Shown here piece by piece: positions 25,164 through 39,900 of a DNA stretch of 64,000 bases. The DNA is taken from contig JACAXG010000007.1 in NCBI GenBank assembly GCA_018881555.1, forward strand, positions 8,694,935-8,758,934. Direction: 5' to 3'. Both the position numbers and the translations under genes were made by a program. The first letter of the stretch is position 1. Each line of letters starts with the position of its first letter. Under the pieces are notes generated by a model. The model made no database searches, was not told the origin of the DNA, and was given only the letters and a program-made list of their open reading frames with translations. The DNA is from Amblyornis subalaris. Lineage: Eukaryota > Chordata > Aves > Passeriformes > Ptilonorhynchidae.

Positions 25164-26381
25164 AGATATAAATTTATTTTTTTAAATTTGAATTATTGAT
25201 CTTTATAATAAGATGTCAATAACTGACACATCTAGAAGTATGACCATTTCTGAGTGCAAATCACCCTCGACTTTCAGATATATGCTTTTGTGTCAGTGCA
25301 TACAGATTTAAAGAGAATGTGCTTTGCTGGATATCTCAGGACACTTTTATTTCAAATAGCTTTGTATTTCTGTGGCTATTAGTGCATAATTTACTTTTCT
25401 AGGACAGCTTTGCTGAAGAGAAAACTAGTGTGTCTGTCTTGTTTTGTCTTTTAAGTTTGGTTTCCAGGGTTCTCTGCTCTGATAAAGTTTGTTTCCCACA
25501 ACTGGAAGCTGTAAGTCCCACAAGACTTTACAGCAACATCACCAAGAGCTCAAATTCGTTTTCTCATTGCCAAAGTACTGCAGGGAGATCTATATGTCTC
25601 ATCTCCCTCAAACCAATTCATTGTTNAATTCATGGTAATTTTTGGCCTCTGTTCCACCTCACACCTAGGTTTATGTGTGTCTCTAACGTTACCAGTATGC
25701 GCAAGTCCAGCTGAAGTTTAAAGCACTTTGCGCTGACAGGACACCCCGTGTGTCAACCAGCAGCTTTGGCTGTTCTGATCTACAGGCCAGAGCTACTAAA
25801 CATAGTTGGGCTTATCACAGTCCCAGCAAAAGGGAGTGTGGCATTCCCGTGGCAGGGAGCCAGCACCAGGCACTTCAGACGTGCCTTTCGTCACTCTCTT
25901 TTCCTGGGATAGAACTGGCATTCCCGTGTCTATCAACTAACATCAATTTTGAAGAAGCATCTGCCATGCACAACCCTCAGAACTGTTTGGCCTGATAGCT
26001 GCTGAATTTATTGTGTGCTAATCAGTTTTGTTATGACATTCTGCAGTGAAAGAGGCAAAACAGAGCTGGAATAACACAGGAATAAATAGAATTAGTGTGT
26101 GTGCAGCTGGACAGCTCTAGTGCTGCGTGTCACTGTGACCTGTTTCCACTTGGTGAAGCCAAAATGACCTTGAAACAGAAGGTTCTGCAGTGTATTAAAA
26201 CCAACAGCAAACCTGTGGAGAGCCAGGAGCCTTGAAAGATGGTAGTTGTCTCCATTTCCTATTTAATTCAAAAAGGGATTTGAAGGCAACTAAGATTGTA
26301 ACAGAATTGGAGCCCTGTGGGTGATGCAGACTCTGAATGTCAAACAAAAAGTGCAACTAAGGTATTCATGTATGATTATTT

Positions 26382-26407
26382 TATATATATATATATATAT
26401 ATATATT
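26382..26407. repeat. (TA)n microsatellite
   Basis: About thirteen uninterrupted TA units. Self-complementary and prone to length change. It produces the apparent IYIYIY peptides on both strands. Confidence 0.95.
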
Positions 26408-27945
26408 TAGCATTAGAGAACTTGGACACAGGAGGTGTTTTACATCTTCCTTTCCATTCGTGCAGTGCTGAATTTGCACTTTCTACAGCCATAGACAATG
26501 CAAATGGCAATGGCCATTGTTGTCTGGGGCATGTACTGGGGCCCTGCAAGGGCCAGTGAACACTCAGCCCGAGTGCTTCAAATGCAAATGCCACTCACAA
26601 AGGGTGCTGTGTGACTTGGTGTAGGGCACAGTTTTGTAGGGCAGTGGAGGAAGTGCAGGATTGTGGCAGGGATTTCGCAAATGCTTTGAACAAAGCCTAT
26701 GCAAGTCACACCTGACCTCCTTCAATTTTAATATTGAAACTTAATGACAAGGAAAAATTATCCCATTACATATAAACACATATTTTGTGTGCTTCCTGCT
26801 TTTCCTGGTTTATATATAGCACAAGGGCAAGCTAGCTGAAAAGCAGAAACATGTATGTTTGAACCCTTGTTCTCTGAAAGCAGCACACTATCCAGCAAAT
26901 GCCATTTTCAAGAAATCAATTTGCCATCTGTACTGCTGTGGTACTTCCAATACATCTCTGCTGGAACCCAGATACTTAAAATTAGAAAACTTGCAATTTT
27001 TTTTTTTATAATGATAAACAGAAATTTGTATGGTTTTGTTCTAGGTGTAGTTTGTATTTTAGGGATAAAAACGTGGAAAAAGCTCCCTCTGTTACAGCTG
27101 TCTCATTCTCCTGAGAGAATTTATGCTTTACAGAAAAAGGCCATAGAAGAAAATAGAAAAAAACACAGGATTAATCAATATCTAAATTTGACTTGACACT
27201 GTTCTGCTTCTCAGCAGAGAGGAACTGCTGTGGGGAGGTGACTGTCCTCTCCTGGGAAAGGGACTTGGCTGCCTCTCATGCAGGGGGTGGCTCCTCTCTA
27301 GCCACAGGAGAGGTCCTGGTGCCAGCTACAGAGGTCACTGGTCATTTGCCCTCTGTCTTGGAATGGAAAAAAGGAAATGTAGCCAAAGCAGAAGAAAAAA
27401 ATTCAATGGAGAGGAGGCAGTTTAAAACCAAAGGCAAAAGTATGGGTTGTTGTGGATATGCTGGAGAGGAAATGGCTAGAAAAGAAATGTGGCAAACTGG
27501 GACATGGACTAAATGTCCTGGGGCAGCATCTACGGTCCTGGTAGCCAGGATGTTGACAAACCACCCNCTTACAGGGAAAGATCAGAAGGGTTATAGAGCA
27601 GGAAAAGGGAGGGGACACAAGGTCAGTGGAAATCTTATTCTTTGATGATTATCAATGTATTGTATTGCAATGTGAACAGCATTGCCAGAGAGGGAATATA
27701 ATGTTGTTTCTGTGTCTCTCAATACAATATCATGTCCTCGGCCTGTTAGAGCCNGGGCAACAGAAGCAAATTGAAACTAAGTAGCAAAATGTTTATTTGG
27801 GGGCGTGGGGGAAGAGGAGCCTAAAAGTATGTTTAGTATTTAGTGAATCTCAAGAAATTGGTTGTTGAGGCAGTAAGATTGTGTGTCCAAGAGCACCCAA
27901 CGCTGTGTGCTCTGGGAAAGCCATTAGCAAAGCTTCTGGTACCTG

Positions 27946-27980
27946 GGAGGAAAGGAGGATTGAGGAGGAAAGGCGGATTG
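27946..27980. repeat. 18-bp tandem duplication
   Basis: GGAGGAAAGGAGGATTGA is followed by GGAGGAAAGGCGGATTG, with one mismatch. Purine-rich local duplication. Confidence 0.85.
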
Positions 27981-30900
27981 CTCTGCAGGAGCAAAGAAGT
28001 GAATTAGAAATAAATTGGAAAGGAGAGATAATAATGAGTGGAGCGAGATGGTGAATATTTGGGTGCCTGGGGACCTGACCAAATACCAGTATCAAGTTCT
28101 GTCCTTAAGATTGCTCTTTGTCACCTTTACTCTGAATACGAAGAAATAAAAGCTCAGCTTCCTGTTATGGTCTGCCCATGACCAGCCCCTGATATCCTCC
28201 GGATGGGCAAGTTCTACAAGCAGCAGTGCTATGAACAAATTCAGTTTGTTAGTATGGGCTGGGTGTTGTTTTGGGATGGGTTGGACTACGTGTTAGCAGT
28301 GCCTATTCCTTCTGTGGNCTCCAGAAGGAATAGAGGTGACCAGCTTGGATGTGAGCTTCTTACATTGCAGATATTTCAGGATCTGCTCGTATGTCCCAAA
28401 TCCCATCCATAGCATACTTGACTGTACTCAAATGTTCTGGTATTAGCCAANGCATTAGCAATATCCATAGTTATCTGATAAAAATGGCATGGATGGAGGG
28501 ATAACTTGCACAATTTTTATTCAGCCTTTGGCAACTCTTGATAAAGTGTCTTCCCATGCCATAAAAATTAACAACTTTTAGCTAACATTTGTGAACTAGT
28601 ATTCATTGAAATTAAACCTCTAGAGAGACTTCAGGTCTGAGTGGGTTTATTCTGGGTTTATGAGAGTGAGGAAACACTTGTAGACAGAGGTACTAACATT
28701 TTTTTTCCCAGAGCTATGTGGAAGAACTGAGCAATTGAGGACAAAGACAAGGTTTGGGCCGTGCCATTCTGAAATTAAAGCAATGACATTGAGGGGAGAG
28801 CAGCAATTGTCAGGCTGATTGTTTTCCTATCTTTTTATAGTCCTGTCAGTTCTGCCAGTGTGGTTGTGCTGTGAACCAAGTCAGGGAACAGAACGCATTT
28901 TAAAGTATGATTTCTGGGGGAGTGGGAAGGAGTAGATGTTATGTATTTTTAGTGAGCCAGATCAGCTTTCCAAACTGGCTGATAAAATGGCCACCCAAAG
29001 GATATGCAATTTTGACTGGTGGTTATGGGAGACAGCTGGGAGGAGAAAGTGGGATGGACACGGCAAAATCCTCTTCGGCTGATATTGCTGGCTAGGAAAT
29101 GTCTCATTGNACTTGGCCTCAACTCAAATGCATTTCTTTCAAGGCAAGAGTGGCTTATAACATATTTGGTTCCATCTGATTCCCAGCTCTCCTTCCTGCC
29201 TCCAGACTGTCCCTGGCATTAATGTTTGTATAGCCACATGTTAAACAGATGTGAACTGATTGAAAAATACTCTTTCTGTAAGGATGAATAGATGTGAGTT
29301 CTAGACAATGGAGAGAAATAGGAACTTAACCTTTCTCAGAGCTCACACAGACACATTTGTACCAGAGACAGCTAAAAATTGATAAGCTGAACTCTCTACC
29401 TCTGCTTTTGTTACCCAGCCTGAAGGATCTGGCTTGCACTATGAATGTACCCAGAGGGACAGAGAAGGAAGAATTGCAGAACAAGTAGTAAAAATGGAGG
29501 TTTCCTNTCTTATAGAAATCCTGCAAAATAGGTTAGTCATTCCTTGCTATGCAAGTATCAGAAAGATGATCTTCAAGAGAGCCCTGAAGATAAGAGAAAG
29601 AATACAAGGTGTCTAAGACATGAGATGAGCAGGAACAGGTTTGTTTGTTTTTTTCTTTCTGGTGTNGATGGAACCTAGTGACAATATTCACTACAGAAGT
29701 GTTACGCAGCGAGGATGACTCAAGAACNTGCTTTCTGTAGCAATTTGTCACTGCAGCAGGCCTCAGAAAGTGATTGCATGAAATTAACCTTCAGGGTGAA
29801 AAATCAATGAGACTAGACCATGTATTTCGAAATCCAGTCTTAGTTGGATGTGTTCCTTAAACCAGTAATCATAACTAAATGGGTGAGAGGGAATTTTTAT
29901 CTCTGCTCCTGTGCATTGTGTTACTGATTATAAAGCATTTGAAATAAGATCAAATCTATGTATAAAGCAACTGCTCTTTAGAGAAGGGAAAAAAAAAAAC
30001 CCTCAAAAAATCTGTGAAAGATTGAAGCTTGGGTGATTCTCCAAGCCTGCAACTGCAGATTTATCAGCTGTGATGTGATGTTTACTTAGTGTGTTTCATT
30101 GCTAACCAACCACTGTGTGGTGGAAAAAAAACTTAGACCATTATCAGCAGAGCAAATGGACAAATATCAGCCATAGCGANGGGTGGGAATGCTTCTTGTA
30201 TGCCAAGTTGCCTGTTGGTCATGAAGCCTGGATGATGTCTGTCTGCAGGGTGAAGGGAAGGAAGGCACTCTCTCCNCCCAGGAAGCAAGTGCTTTGCATG
30301 GCTTCTTAACTTCACTGTAAAAAGATNCCACTTGCTGTTTAGCGTTCCTGAGACTCACTATGTGAGCTTAAGAGGCCAACAGGCTTCTTGCCCTGCTTCA
30401 GTTTGTTTAGTGAAGGAATTAATCGATTCCTTCTAATTACAAAAAAAGGGATGGGCTTTCTTTGTCTTGCCCTTCCTAAAACTGTAGTAGACTCTGAAAA
30501 TGAGTAGATGTTTTTTTTAGAGGGGCTCCAAAACTATAACAAGACTTTGAGCTGTTTCTATGAATACATAGCTGAAATGCAGAACCTGAAACACATTTTG
30601 CCTTCCAGCCCGCTTAGAGCTGTTTTTCTTCGGCATTCCCAATTTTCTATACCTTTACAGGCCCAGACAGAATCATTATATTTTTGATCAAGATACCACG
30701 AGAATGTGAGTTTCCATTGCTGTTCTTTAAACAGACTTTGACTGAACTTAAACTCTTGTAGCACTGAAGTGTTGANATGGGAGGTAACAAGGCTGTTTGG
30801 GACAGAGGAAGAAGTCTGTACTTNGAGCAAACCAGAAACGTTGTGGGTGAGGTGAGCACAGTACTGAGCCCTAACAAACAACTTCTTGGGGCAGCATGAG

Positions 30901-33807
30901 ATGACATGAACTTGTAGAAAGCTCATGTCTNTCTGAAAAATACTGTGCTCCCAGAGATGGGAGCAGGAACAAAATTACACAAGGGTTTTTTTTCTGAAAT
31001 GTAGCTGTAAACTATAGAAGTAACACACTGGTAAGTTTTTAATACAACCTTATGGCTTTCTTTCATAACTAGAATGAATTTTANTTACTAGCAGCTAAAT
31101 CTGGATTCTGCTTCCTCTTCAGACTTTAATGGAACTAGTCATGCCAAACTAAGTGTTGTCATGCAACATACTTTAACTATCCAAAACTATAAATTGAGTA
31201 CAGGTGTCTACAAAAAAAATTCTGTCAGGATTCTCTCTCAATATCTTACCCTCAGGCTTTCCCTAATATTCATTCGTTAGCTTCACAATAGATAAGAAAA
31301 GGTTGGATTATATATTCTGTGGATTTTTTCTTTGCTTGNTTGGTTTTTGCCTGCCCTGTTTTAGATTTGATGGTTGACAAATATGTGAGGTGGAATACTG
31401 AGNTTTTATCTGTGTTCCACTTTTCCACTTCACTCTATATCTGCTTAGGAGAAGTCAATAGTATTTCTGTAGAGACTATCAACTACTCAATTTTTGGGGA
31501 GTGTGTTTGCCTATTACCATAAGTCAACTAATACCTGGCAAAATATCTAGCATTTTGGGGAGTAAAATTGTGAAAGGATGTTTTTAAAAGCTTTCTTGAT
31601 GTTCCTACTCTTGTGCAGTTTCTACTGGTCCATAATTGATATCATATTGCTTAACTCATTTTTGAGGATGCTGTTTAAAAAAAACAGAAAAACCAAAGAA
31701 CAAAATGAGCTCTCTGTGCTTTTCTGTATTCCCATTAAGGCTTTGTTTTGGGAGGAAATTGGAGGATGATGGAGTTATGTGCCAGCACTCTCATTCTGGC
31801 AGTCTTAGAGAAGACCTGATAGTACAGTAAGTGGTAGAAAAGTTATTAATGTATAAATACTCCAAATAGCAAGTTAACAAGAAAGAACCCACACATTCCC
31901 CAGTTGATACTGAAAGGCCAAAATTATGCCCTGNTGTAATACTTCAATGGTTAATCTGAGCACTATTCAGAAAGAACAGCTTTCCAAATGAAAAGATGGT
32001 TTGAATGTGTCTGTTCATCCATACAGGAAAATCTAATATGCTCATTAAGGGTTTATACTTGAATTAAGATGAGGTAAGGTTGGAATATGAGTTGTTTCAG
32101 CTGGAAGAGTTGAAAGCAATACGGAAAAGAGAATCTGTTCTGAAAGAATAAAGTCTTAAAAATCAGAAAATGTCTCGAACAGGGGAGCTGTTCAGATACA
32201 ATGGCTTTGTTCATGGCAGAAACCTCATAATGACCTTCAGAGTTTTAGGGCAAAATTCTCTTTGTGATTGACANTGGCACTCTTTCTCTGATTTTCGGCA
32301 TTCCTAATATTAGTTTACAATATCAGACTAAATTGAAAACAGTTTNCTCTTAGTTGTGGAGATTTCCAGTATACAGTTCTATTCTAAGTATTCAAAGATG
32401 ATAAATAATTTCACAATTTGTGAAGGACTTATTTTATTGCTGCTTAAAGCCAGGAAAACCTGATCCCCAGTGCACTCCCAGTACTTCTCTTTCAAAAAGG
32501 CTGTGAGTAGATTCAAATTGAGATTGATGTGCTCTCTTTTACCTCACTTGGAAAGATGCAGCTTTTTTTTTGGATNAGAATATTAAATATTTAAGTGGAT
32601 CTTATAACACTCTAGATGGTAAGTATTTTTCTGGCAAAGGTGTCAAAATTTTTAGAAATAACNTCTTAGCTAATATTAGAGAATATTGCCTGTATGTCCC
32701 TCCTACTGCATCATGCAATGAAAGTTCCAGTGAAACCAGGATTCCACTATTCTTCCCACTGTGTCTCAGCAAAAGAAATACTCCACTCATAATCCTAAAT
32801 TCTTTGNTTTTAGTTTGAGCCCTGGTTTGTTTTAAAGTTCCACTTGTGGTGGTAACACAGATGCAGTGTGTCCATGCTCTATGCTTGCTCACCACCTCCT
32901 CAAATGTTTGTTCCCNGTGCACATTCACCCATGTTCATGTGCTCCATCACACCTGAACTCACATTTCCAGTAATCTTCATCCCAGCATAGACAGTGCTGT
33001 TTTACAGTTATTCCCTTTATGCTGACACTGAATCCTTTCCATGGAAAAATCTGTCTTTAAAAAACACCACCAAACATTCCTAGGAGTTCACTGAAACTTA
33101 CTTTGAACTTAGAAGACAAGGTGCTGCAGATCCTAAGGTCTTAACGAAACATTTGAAGTATCTGCCTAACTCAAACATGAGAGTTGAGTNTTACAGCTTC
33201 ACAAGGACCCTCCCTTGATTAAAGTTAGGCAGTGGGCTTGAAGTATTCTTACTGGGTTGTGTCTCTAGTAAACCATGTTCCAGCTGCTGTCTCACTCTAT
33301 AAGTACATGTAACTCAGTAACATTCTTTTTCCTTTAGGAGCATATTTATGTGAGCCAAAGGAACTGTTTAAAAAAGGTTTTAAATTAGGATGTGAGGTGG
33401 GTTGGGTTTTTGTTGGTTTTTTTTGAGATAAGGTAGCATCATCTTTTATCTGATCTGGCTAGACATGAACTTCAAAGCTCTGTCAAGATAAGGAATGTGA
33501 TACCCAGATTATACCAAGAGAATGTTTGCAATAAACCAAATTATTCAGTGCAGCCACTCCATCACATTGATATGATCTATCTCTGCTAACAAACCCTGTG
33601 TACAGCATCCTGCTGGTTCTGATCTCCTACAGCANGTGCTGTTATTGCTGGTATATGATAACTTGCTTTTTTCCAGTTAATGAAAAAAATGGTGATTTTG
33701 ACTGGTTAAGTTAGTTCCATCAGCTTTGCATTGATGTTTCCATTTTGGAACACATTTAGGTGTTTTCTTTATACTTCCAGAAGAAACCCTTTTATGTATT
33801 CTGGGGG

Positions 33808-33911
33808 ATGGGGCCAATGGCAGCCCTCAGTGCTGTCTTCAAGTACCTCATGAGGAGTTATAGAGAAGGCAGAGCAGGCTCTTGCTGATGTTCACAGTGA
33901 AAGATCAAATG
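33808..33911 (+). mobile_element. CR1 LINE fragment
   Basis: The sequence GCCCTCAGTGCTGTCTTC, AAGTACCTCATGAGGAGTTA, TAGAGAAGGCAGAGC, CTCTTGCTGATGTTCACAG, TGAAAGATCAAATGG matches the middle of the avian CR1 3' region, where elements usually read 'caagtacctcatgaggag...gagaaggcagagcca...gtgcacagtgaaaggac'. Both ends are missing: the usual 'tataaggaagaaa' continuation and the terminal tail are not seen. Confidence 0.65.
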
Positions 33912-36900
33912 GAATTAACATGTCCCATCAAGAAAAATTCTCACATTGTGCTCTTTCTTTACAGATATAGCAGTCCTTACTGTCAAATGAGTCCCTCTTC
34001 TTCCAGAAGGGTTTGTCATCATGCCCTGTAACCATAGTTTGTAGTCTAGAAGTCATAAATACATGTTGGAATATATGAGTTTAACTGCTTTATATCAGGA
34101 ATAAAAATCGAAGTCTGCTTCTTAATCTAAACCGCGTGAATAACACCGAGGGGAGGGCAGCGTGCCTAAAGGAAACCATAGAGTTAAATCCTGAATGTCN
34201 TGTGTGTGACTGATTAATTCTGAATTGTTTTCATCACCCTGAAAGCTGGTCTGGTCTGTTCTGGCGTAAAGAGGGAAAACAGCTCAAATTCAGAAGATAA
34301 GTCAGTTGTTAAATTTTCGGTGTGGGGACTGTGGCTTTGACTCTGAACATAAACAAGATTTTTGCTCATTGCTTAATGCTGTAAGGCCAGTGTAGCTGTT
34401 CTAAATGGGAACCATGTGGACAAGGTTAGGGAGGCGACTTCTAATCTGACAGACTGATTTGTAGGTATGTGGTGTTGTCTGATGTCAGCCAAAGTTGCCC
34501 ATGTGTATTGCAGGGTGAGGGAGGTTGGGTTTTGGATTTCCCCCCCTCTTTCTCCAGGCCTAAGAACACTGCTTGTGTTGTTGTGTGTTGTACAAAATGA
34601 TGTGTTTGGGGAACAAGAGGGTTGTTTTTACTATTTGTGACAATACCTGGAAAAATCTTGGTGTGTTCTTTGCTTTATGCTAGCAATAGACTTCTGTGAA
34701 GTTCTTTGGCATCAAGAAAATTAGGGCTGGCAGTTTTGGCTCAGTGCTGAGAAGATAAATTCCTGAAGTTGCATACCTAGACTTCCCTTGTGTTTGCCTT
34801 GATTAATAGGCTATACATAGCACAGACCAGACCTAGTAACCAATGCAAAGAGATCTAAAACTTGAGTCCTATAAGTGTCTCATTTGCAACTTTAAAAATT
34901 CTAAAAAAAGAACCAGAATGGGCAGGTCAGTTGGTGACTCACAGATTTAAGCAGCGCTGCACTTAAGGGGGGATCAGCAGAGCACTCTTGGGTGTAAGAG
35001 ACAAAATATGAGGAGGAGTGTGGTTATTCCTTCTTGCATTTCAAGGACATTAGAGGGAATAAAATTGACTCCTAGGTGAAATATAATCTGGAAGTATTTA
35101 TTTTCACTGGCTCTCAACCCATTTTGNCTGCCAGCTATGGAAAGTCAATTGATTTGCCTTCAAAGTTTATAGCCAGCTGCTTGAAAGGAAAAGTTTTTAA
35201 AATCTTAACTATACCAAAGGGGATTCACTTCTTGGCTCCTCAAGAAAAAAATGTCAACAGTGGTAGAAGTGTTNTCGTGGAACTGCAGTTTTCCCAGGCA
35301 GAGTTCCTGGTAAAATGANGGTCTTAACTCATCAGGTAACCCATGAGAATTCCTGGTAGTGCTCCACTGCACAAATGCAGTGTTAACTTTCTGTCACTCT
35401 ACTTGCTACAATAAGGCAGGTCAAGGGACACAGTTCTGAAAGTTTGACTCCACACAACTGTGTGTGTAATATGACCGCACATTTGCACGAACAAGTAGGT
35501 TGTCAGGTTACAATGGCCAGGTAGGTAGGCATCTAACTGCACCACAGATAACCCGGAAAACCAGAAGCGTAACTTGGAATGCCCAAATTGCAGGGCTTAG
35601 TGGAATTTCTTTTTAGAATGTGTTTTGAACTTGGATTCTTCTAATAGCCATATACAAATGGCTACCTTTGTAGAGTGGGAGAACCATTCTTGGAAAAACA
35701 TAGCCAATTGTTTATTAATACAGTTGTCTGAAGTTATGAATGAGTTAGCAGCATTCAACATGTCCCACAAGCATTTTCAGTAAAAGGAGAATAAGTTATT
35801 TACCCCAAAAGTAAAACACAGATCTTTAAAAGACCAACTCAAGATNTCCACACTCTAAACGCTTGTTTTCTTTTCTTAGTAAAAAGTATTGTGAGAGGCC
35901 CAAGTAGGTGGAAGTGATACATTAACACTCAGAGCTATGAGTTATGTAACACTTCTTACTTTCAGCAGTGTTTGCTGCACTCNCTGGTTGTTTATATTGT
36001 GATAAGACCTAGAGACAACGTGTATTAGACACATGGTAGTACGTCCCCACCCTTAGGATTAGGAAGGAATGAGAAATAGCAGATGTCCAAGACAAATACA
36101 TGTGTCAGAATATAGAAAGTCAGAATAAGAAAAGTACTGTGATATACAGCATCTNACTTGTCAGGCTGAAACACCGCAGCTTGTCCCTTGTCATGTAATG
36201 GTTCCAGTTAATGGTGTCCCTAATGGAAGCTACAAGATGGAGTCTGAGAGAAAATACAAACAACTTTGACTGCAGTAGAAGTGGTGTGAGAGAAGTCATG
36301 ATCTTACTTCTTAGGTGAATGTAGAAATTCGTACTGAACACTGGTGCTAAGCCTCTGTCAGGTGCCTTAGAGCAGAACTTGCCACCCGGGTCTTAAAGAA
36401 TGTTTACCTTGTGTTGTCTTGGTCTAGACTGCCTGTAGGAATGGATATTCTCAGAGGATAAGCCAAACTGGCTTTCTAGAAAGGTTTTACTAATGACATT
36501 TTCTACCCACTTGGAGCAGGTGTCCCCTGCGCACAGCTCATCTTCACAGCTTAGCTCAGGACAGATACNCAGAAAGAGAGAAAACAGGCCAATAGGGTCA
36601 TAATCAATTCTTGTTCTTCTCATGTAAGAGGAAAACACAAAAGAATACCTACATAGCAAGATGAAGGAAAAATGATCTCTTGACAGTTGGAATTTTTCTG
36701 TGGTTGGGGAGAGTGTGTCCTTTGCTTCTTGCTGGCGTTAACAGATCTTTTCCTCTTGGAGCTCTTCTAACCATTTAGAAACGGTATTTTCAAAGCCTAT
36801 TTTTTCCTTTTAAATTCAGAGTTTGTTCTGTTTAAATGAGCTACTGACACAATCCTCTTTTGTCTTTTTAATATATCAACTGATGATACTGAGCAAAGGC

Positions 36901-39900
36901 AAAAGTGTTCTATATCTTTATTCCTAAAAAGGAGTGCTAAAAAGGTGAAATTNAAGCTGAAAAAAAGAAATAAATAATAGTCTCTCAAATTTTCCTCTTC
37001 AGTGAGACCAAGGTACATGAACTCAGTTATCAAAGGGCTGAGATAAGCATGTGTCATGCATTATATCCCACAGGATACACTGCAAATTGAAATACAGAAT
37101 GTGTTTGTTTGGGATTTTTTGCTTTGTTTGAACAGTTGATGCTTATTCCTTCTGCAAGTCTTCAGATTAACATCTCTCTACAAGTGTGATATTTTGTTGT
37201 TCACTCCTTCTAGGAAGACTGGATTTATGTTGCCNTTTTTTTTTTCCATTATGTTGAAATTAGAATAGTACTATGGGGAAAATAGCAAACTGACAATTGC
37301 AAGAGTAGAATATTTATGTATTTAATGCAGTGATCTTTCCCTGTGGGTTGATTAAGGTAGGTGGTCTAATAGATGTACTAATGTGACTGGGCAGCCTGCA
37401 TTAAATGCATATTTGACTGTGTGATTGAATAAGGAATTCAGTTTAGTTACATTCTTTTTAAAAAAAGAGGGAGAGATCATGGTGATGCCTTAATAATTTT
37501 GCTAATTTCTTAGGTTTATTTTCAAGAACAGTCTTTCACTTGGCAAAGTAAATATGAACTTTGATAGCAGATATGACGGAGGGTAAGATCAGCTACAAAC
37601 TGGACTGAATTTAAGATGGCCAGAGAGAACAGAACTGAGCATTCTCCTTTTTCCCCAGGTGAAACCCACTCTTACAGACACTGTGGTGTGATGTCTGCCT
37701 GACATTCACNTCAGAATAAGCACAAGACTACATACAGGTGCCCTGAGTGTCTTCTATGCTCTGTGACTCATCTTCAGATGCACTTTCTAGTGCCCTTTGG
37801 ACTAAGGGCAACACTGGCCTTGCATCTCCAGTTTTTGGTGGGAATTTTCTCACCACCCATCTGCTCTCTGTGTGATGATTTGGCCCTTCACAGATTGAAT
37901 GTGATCACATTGATGTGTATTTTAGCTGTGGCCTGAGCCAATGAGTGGTACAGGCCCGTTGGGGATCAAAGTGCCATTCTGCCTTATCTCCACATCTGAC
38001 TGCTGCATGCACTAAACTTTCTGACTGGATATTACTGAAATCATACATACATGGGTGGAAAAAGAATTTCTCTGTTCCTGTCAAACTCTCATAGTGACAA
38101 TAACCTATGTTCTCCTTGTTTATGCCTGGGCAACGATTGCCTGCCCAGTGGGGATGTCCAGAGCAAAAAAAGGTTGACTTTGGTCCTGCGTATATAGCGC
38201 AAACTATTTGGGCAAATTGTTTGTGTATGTTGTAAGTTTATTAGCTTACCTAACACTATTAGCTGACTATTATACAGTTAGATTTTCATGTCTGATAACT
38301 GTTAAGTGACTAAGTGGTTTTCATTAGCATAAATGCTCAGCTTTTTGCATTTGTGTCAGAGACCTGCAAGCCACTTTGAGAGATCTTATATGGTAGCTCA
38401 GACTCTCACATAAATTACTTATTCCCTTTTCCTCTCCAATATGCTGTTAAATGACCATATTTTAATGCACTTGCTCCATGTACTTGCTTGCTCTGATTCT
38501 TTCCATCAGTAGTTTTAATTTTTGAAATTATGAGTGTTTTCTCTGTGATAAAGTTTAAGAAGCNAGCCTCAAGGAACTGAGAAAATAGTTTTGGGGTTTG
38601 TTTTTTCCCCTCTTAGCTGAAAGCTGCCTTATGGTTTTCTTGAAGTGGAATGTACCTATTTGTATAATAACATCAGGGATTGAGTGAGGGAACAGCTCAC
38701 AATTTTTGTTGTATCTATTGTATTTCATTTTATATAACTACCACAAGGCTTTCTGTTGGTATTAACACATTCCCTTCAAAACATTGTTTTCCGAGCCNGA
38801 GATGTAAATTATTTATGAATATTATTCCTGGCAATATACATAGGCAATCACATGGGATGCTGCATGAGGAGCAGGATATCAAAATGCGACCAGATTACGC
38901 AACAGGCAGGAAAGCGAGGATTACAGTGTAAAGAAGAGATGACTTCACAATGTACTTCAGTTAGATTTGTCAATATTAAACAAGTCAACTAAACCAGAAG
39001 AACTTTNTGGTGAATAGTCAAAGGAAAGTATTGCAGTAATACAAAATAGTCTTTAGAAAAGTACTGACAATGTTGCTTAGTCTGTCCCAGGAGTATTGGA
39101 GTATGTTTCATGGAGTTTTGCATCATCTCTGCAGATTAGCCTGAGAGAGATATAAGCTTTTGTGATGCATCTTCGAGCCAGTTAGACCCCTCAATAACTT
39201 ATCCAGTAGAAATGTGTTTGCATCTGATGTCCACCACTTGGAGCTCATAGCTCTCAGTAAATATTCCATGTGCAGTCCCATAACCTCCTGCTGACATAAA
39301 CGAAAATGCTCCCTCTGAATAAAAATGTCAAAGCATGCCCTCCCTTACTGAATATTTATAGAAAGATGCTATTGAAAGATGCTATTGAAAGATGAAATAA
39401 AGGCATTAAGAAAGAAATGAAAATATTTTTCGAGGAATTTTTAGTAATATGGCTTGATATTTGGCAACAATTTGGAAAACATACCATGCGGGACCTTAGA
39501 GGGGTTGCTCACAGAGGTAAAAATATTAATGTAGTTCCCCAAAATTGCCAGTGGGCCTGTTCATGTGGGCACCCATCCACTACTGTTCCACTGAAATCCT
39601 GGCAAGAACATGGGCCTCCATGTAAAAAAACACTTTTAGACAATGTTTTTTTAGCAGCAGAAATTAGTAGGGTACATTCCCATCTTGGTTTACACTGGGA
39701 ATGATGACAGTTGCAGTCTGCATCATGTTACTGCTGCTATTTATTCTTACTTTCAAACCAGAAAAGTGAATGTCTGTCTGCCAATGCTGCTGCTCACAGC
39801 TGGTCTAAAGGCAGAGCCCATCTGAAGGTGAAGAGGAGGCACAAAATGACCTTACATTTTGTTCTTTGCTTTAAAGGGAGGCATGTTGAGTTCCCTTTCT

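Larger units (their letters stand above)
24963..33807. other. Non-coding single-copy DNA with microsatellites
   Basis: Nearly 9 kb without a supported gene. It holds a TG/TA run at 25143-25163, a TA run at 26382-26407 and an 18-bp duplication at 27946-27980. A purine-rich patch around 27200-27650 keeps a 150-codon frame open but begins at TTG, and its first in-frame ATG leaves only about 80 codons. A segment near 28278-28320 loosely resembles a CR1 3' end (GGTTGGACTA) but is too short to call. Confidence 0.6.

Noticed and set aside
27193..27645. 150-codon open frame in a purine-rich patch, with an acceptor-like TTCTGCTTCTCAG just inside it
   Set aside because: It opens at TTG, the first in-frame ATG leaves about 80 codons, it has unresolved residues and no known domain, and no good donor follows. 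Purine richness explains the lack of stops.
28278..28325. Possible CR1 3' end (GGTTGGACTA)
   Set aside because: Only about ten consecutive bases match; the expected GGTCCCTTCCAACC and tail are not clear.
32028..32075. Acceptor TTCATCCATACAG with donor TGAG|GTAAGG 48 nt later
   Set aside because: All three frames contain stops, so no coding exon; nothing supports a non-coding one.
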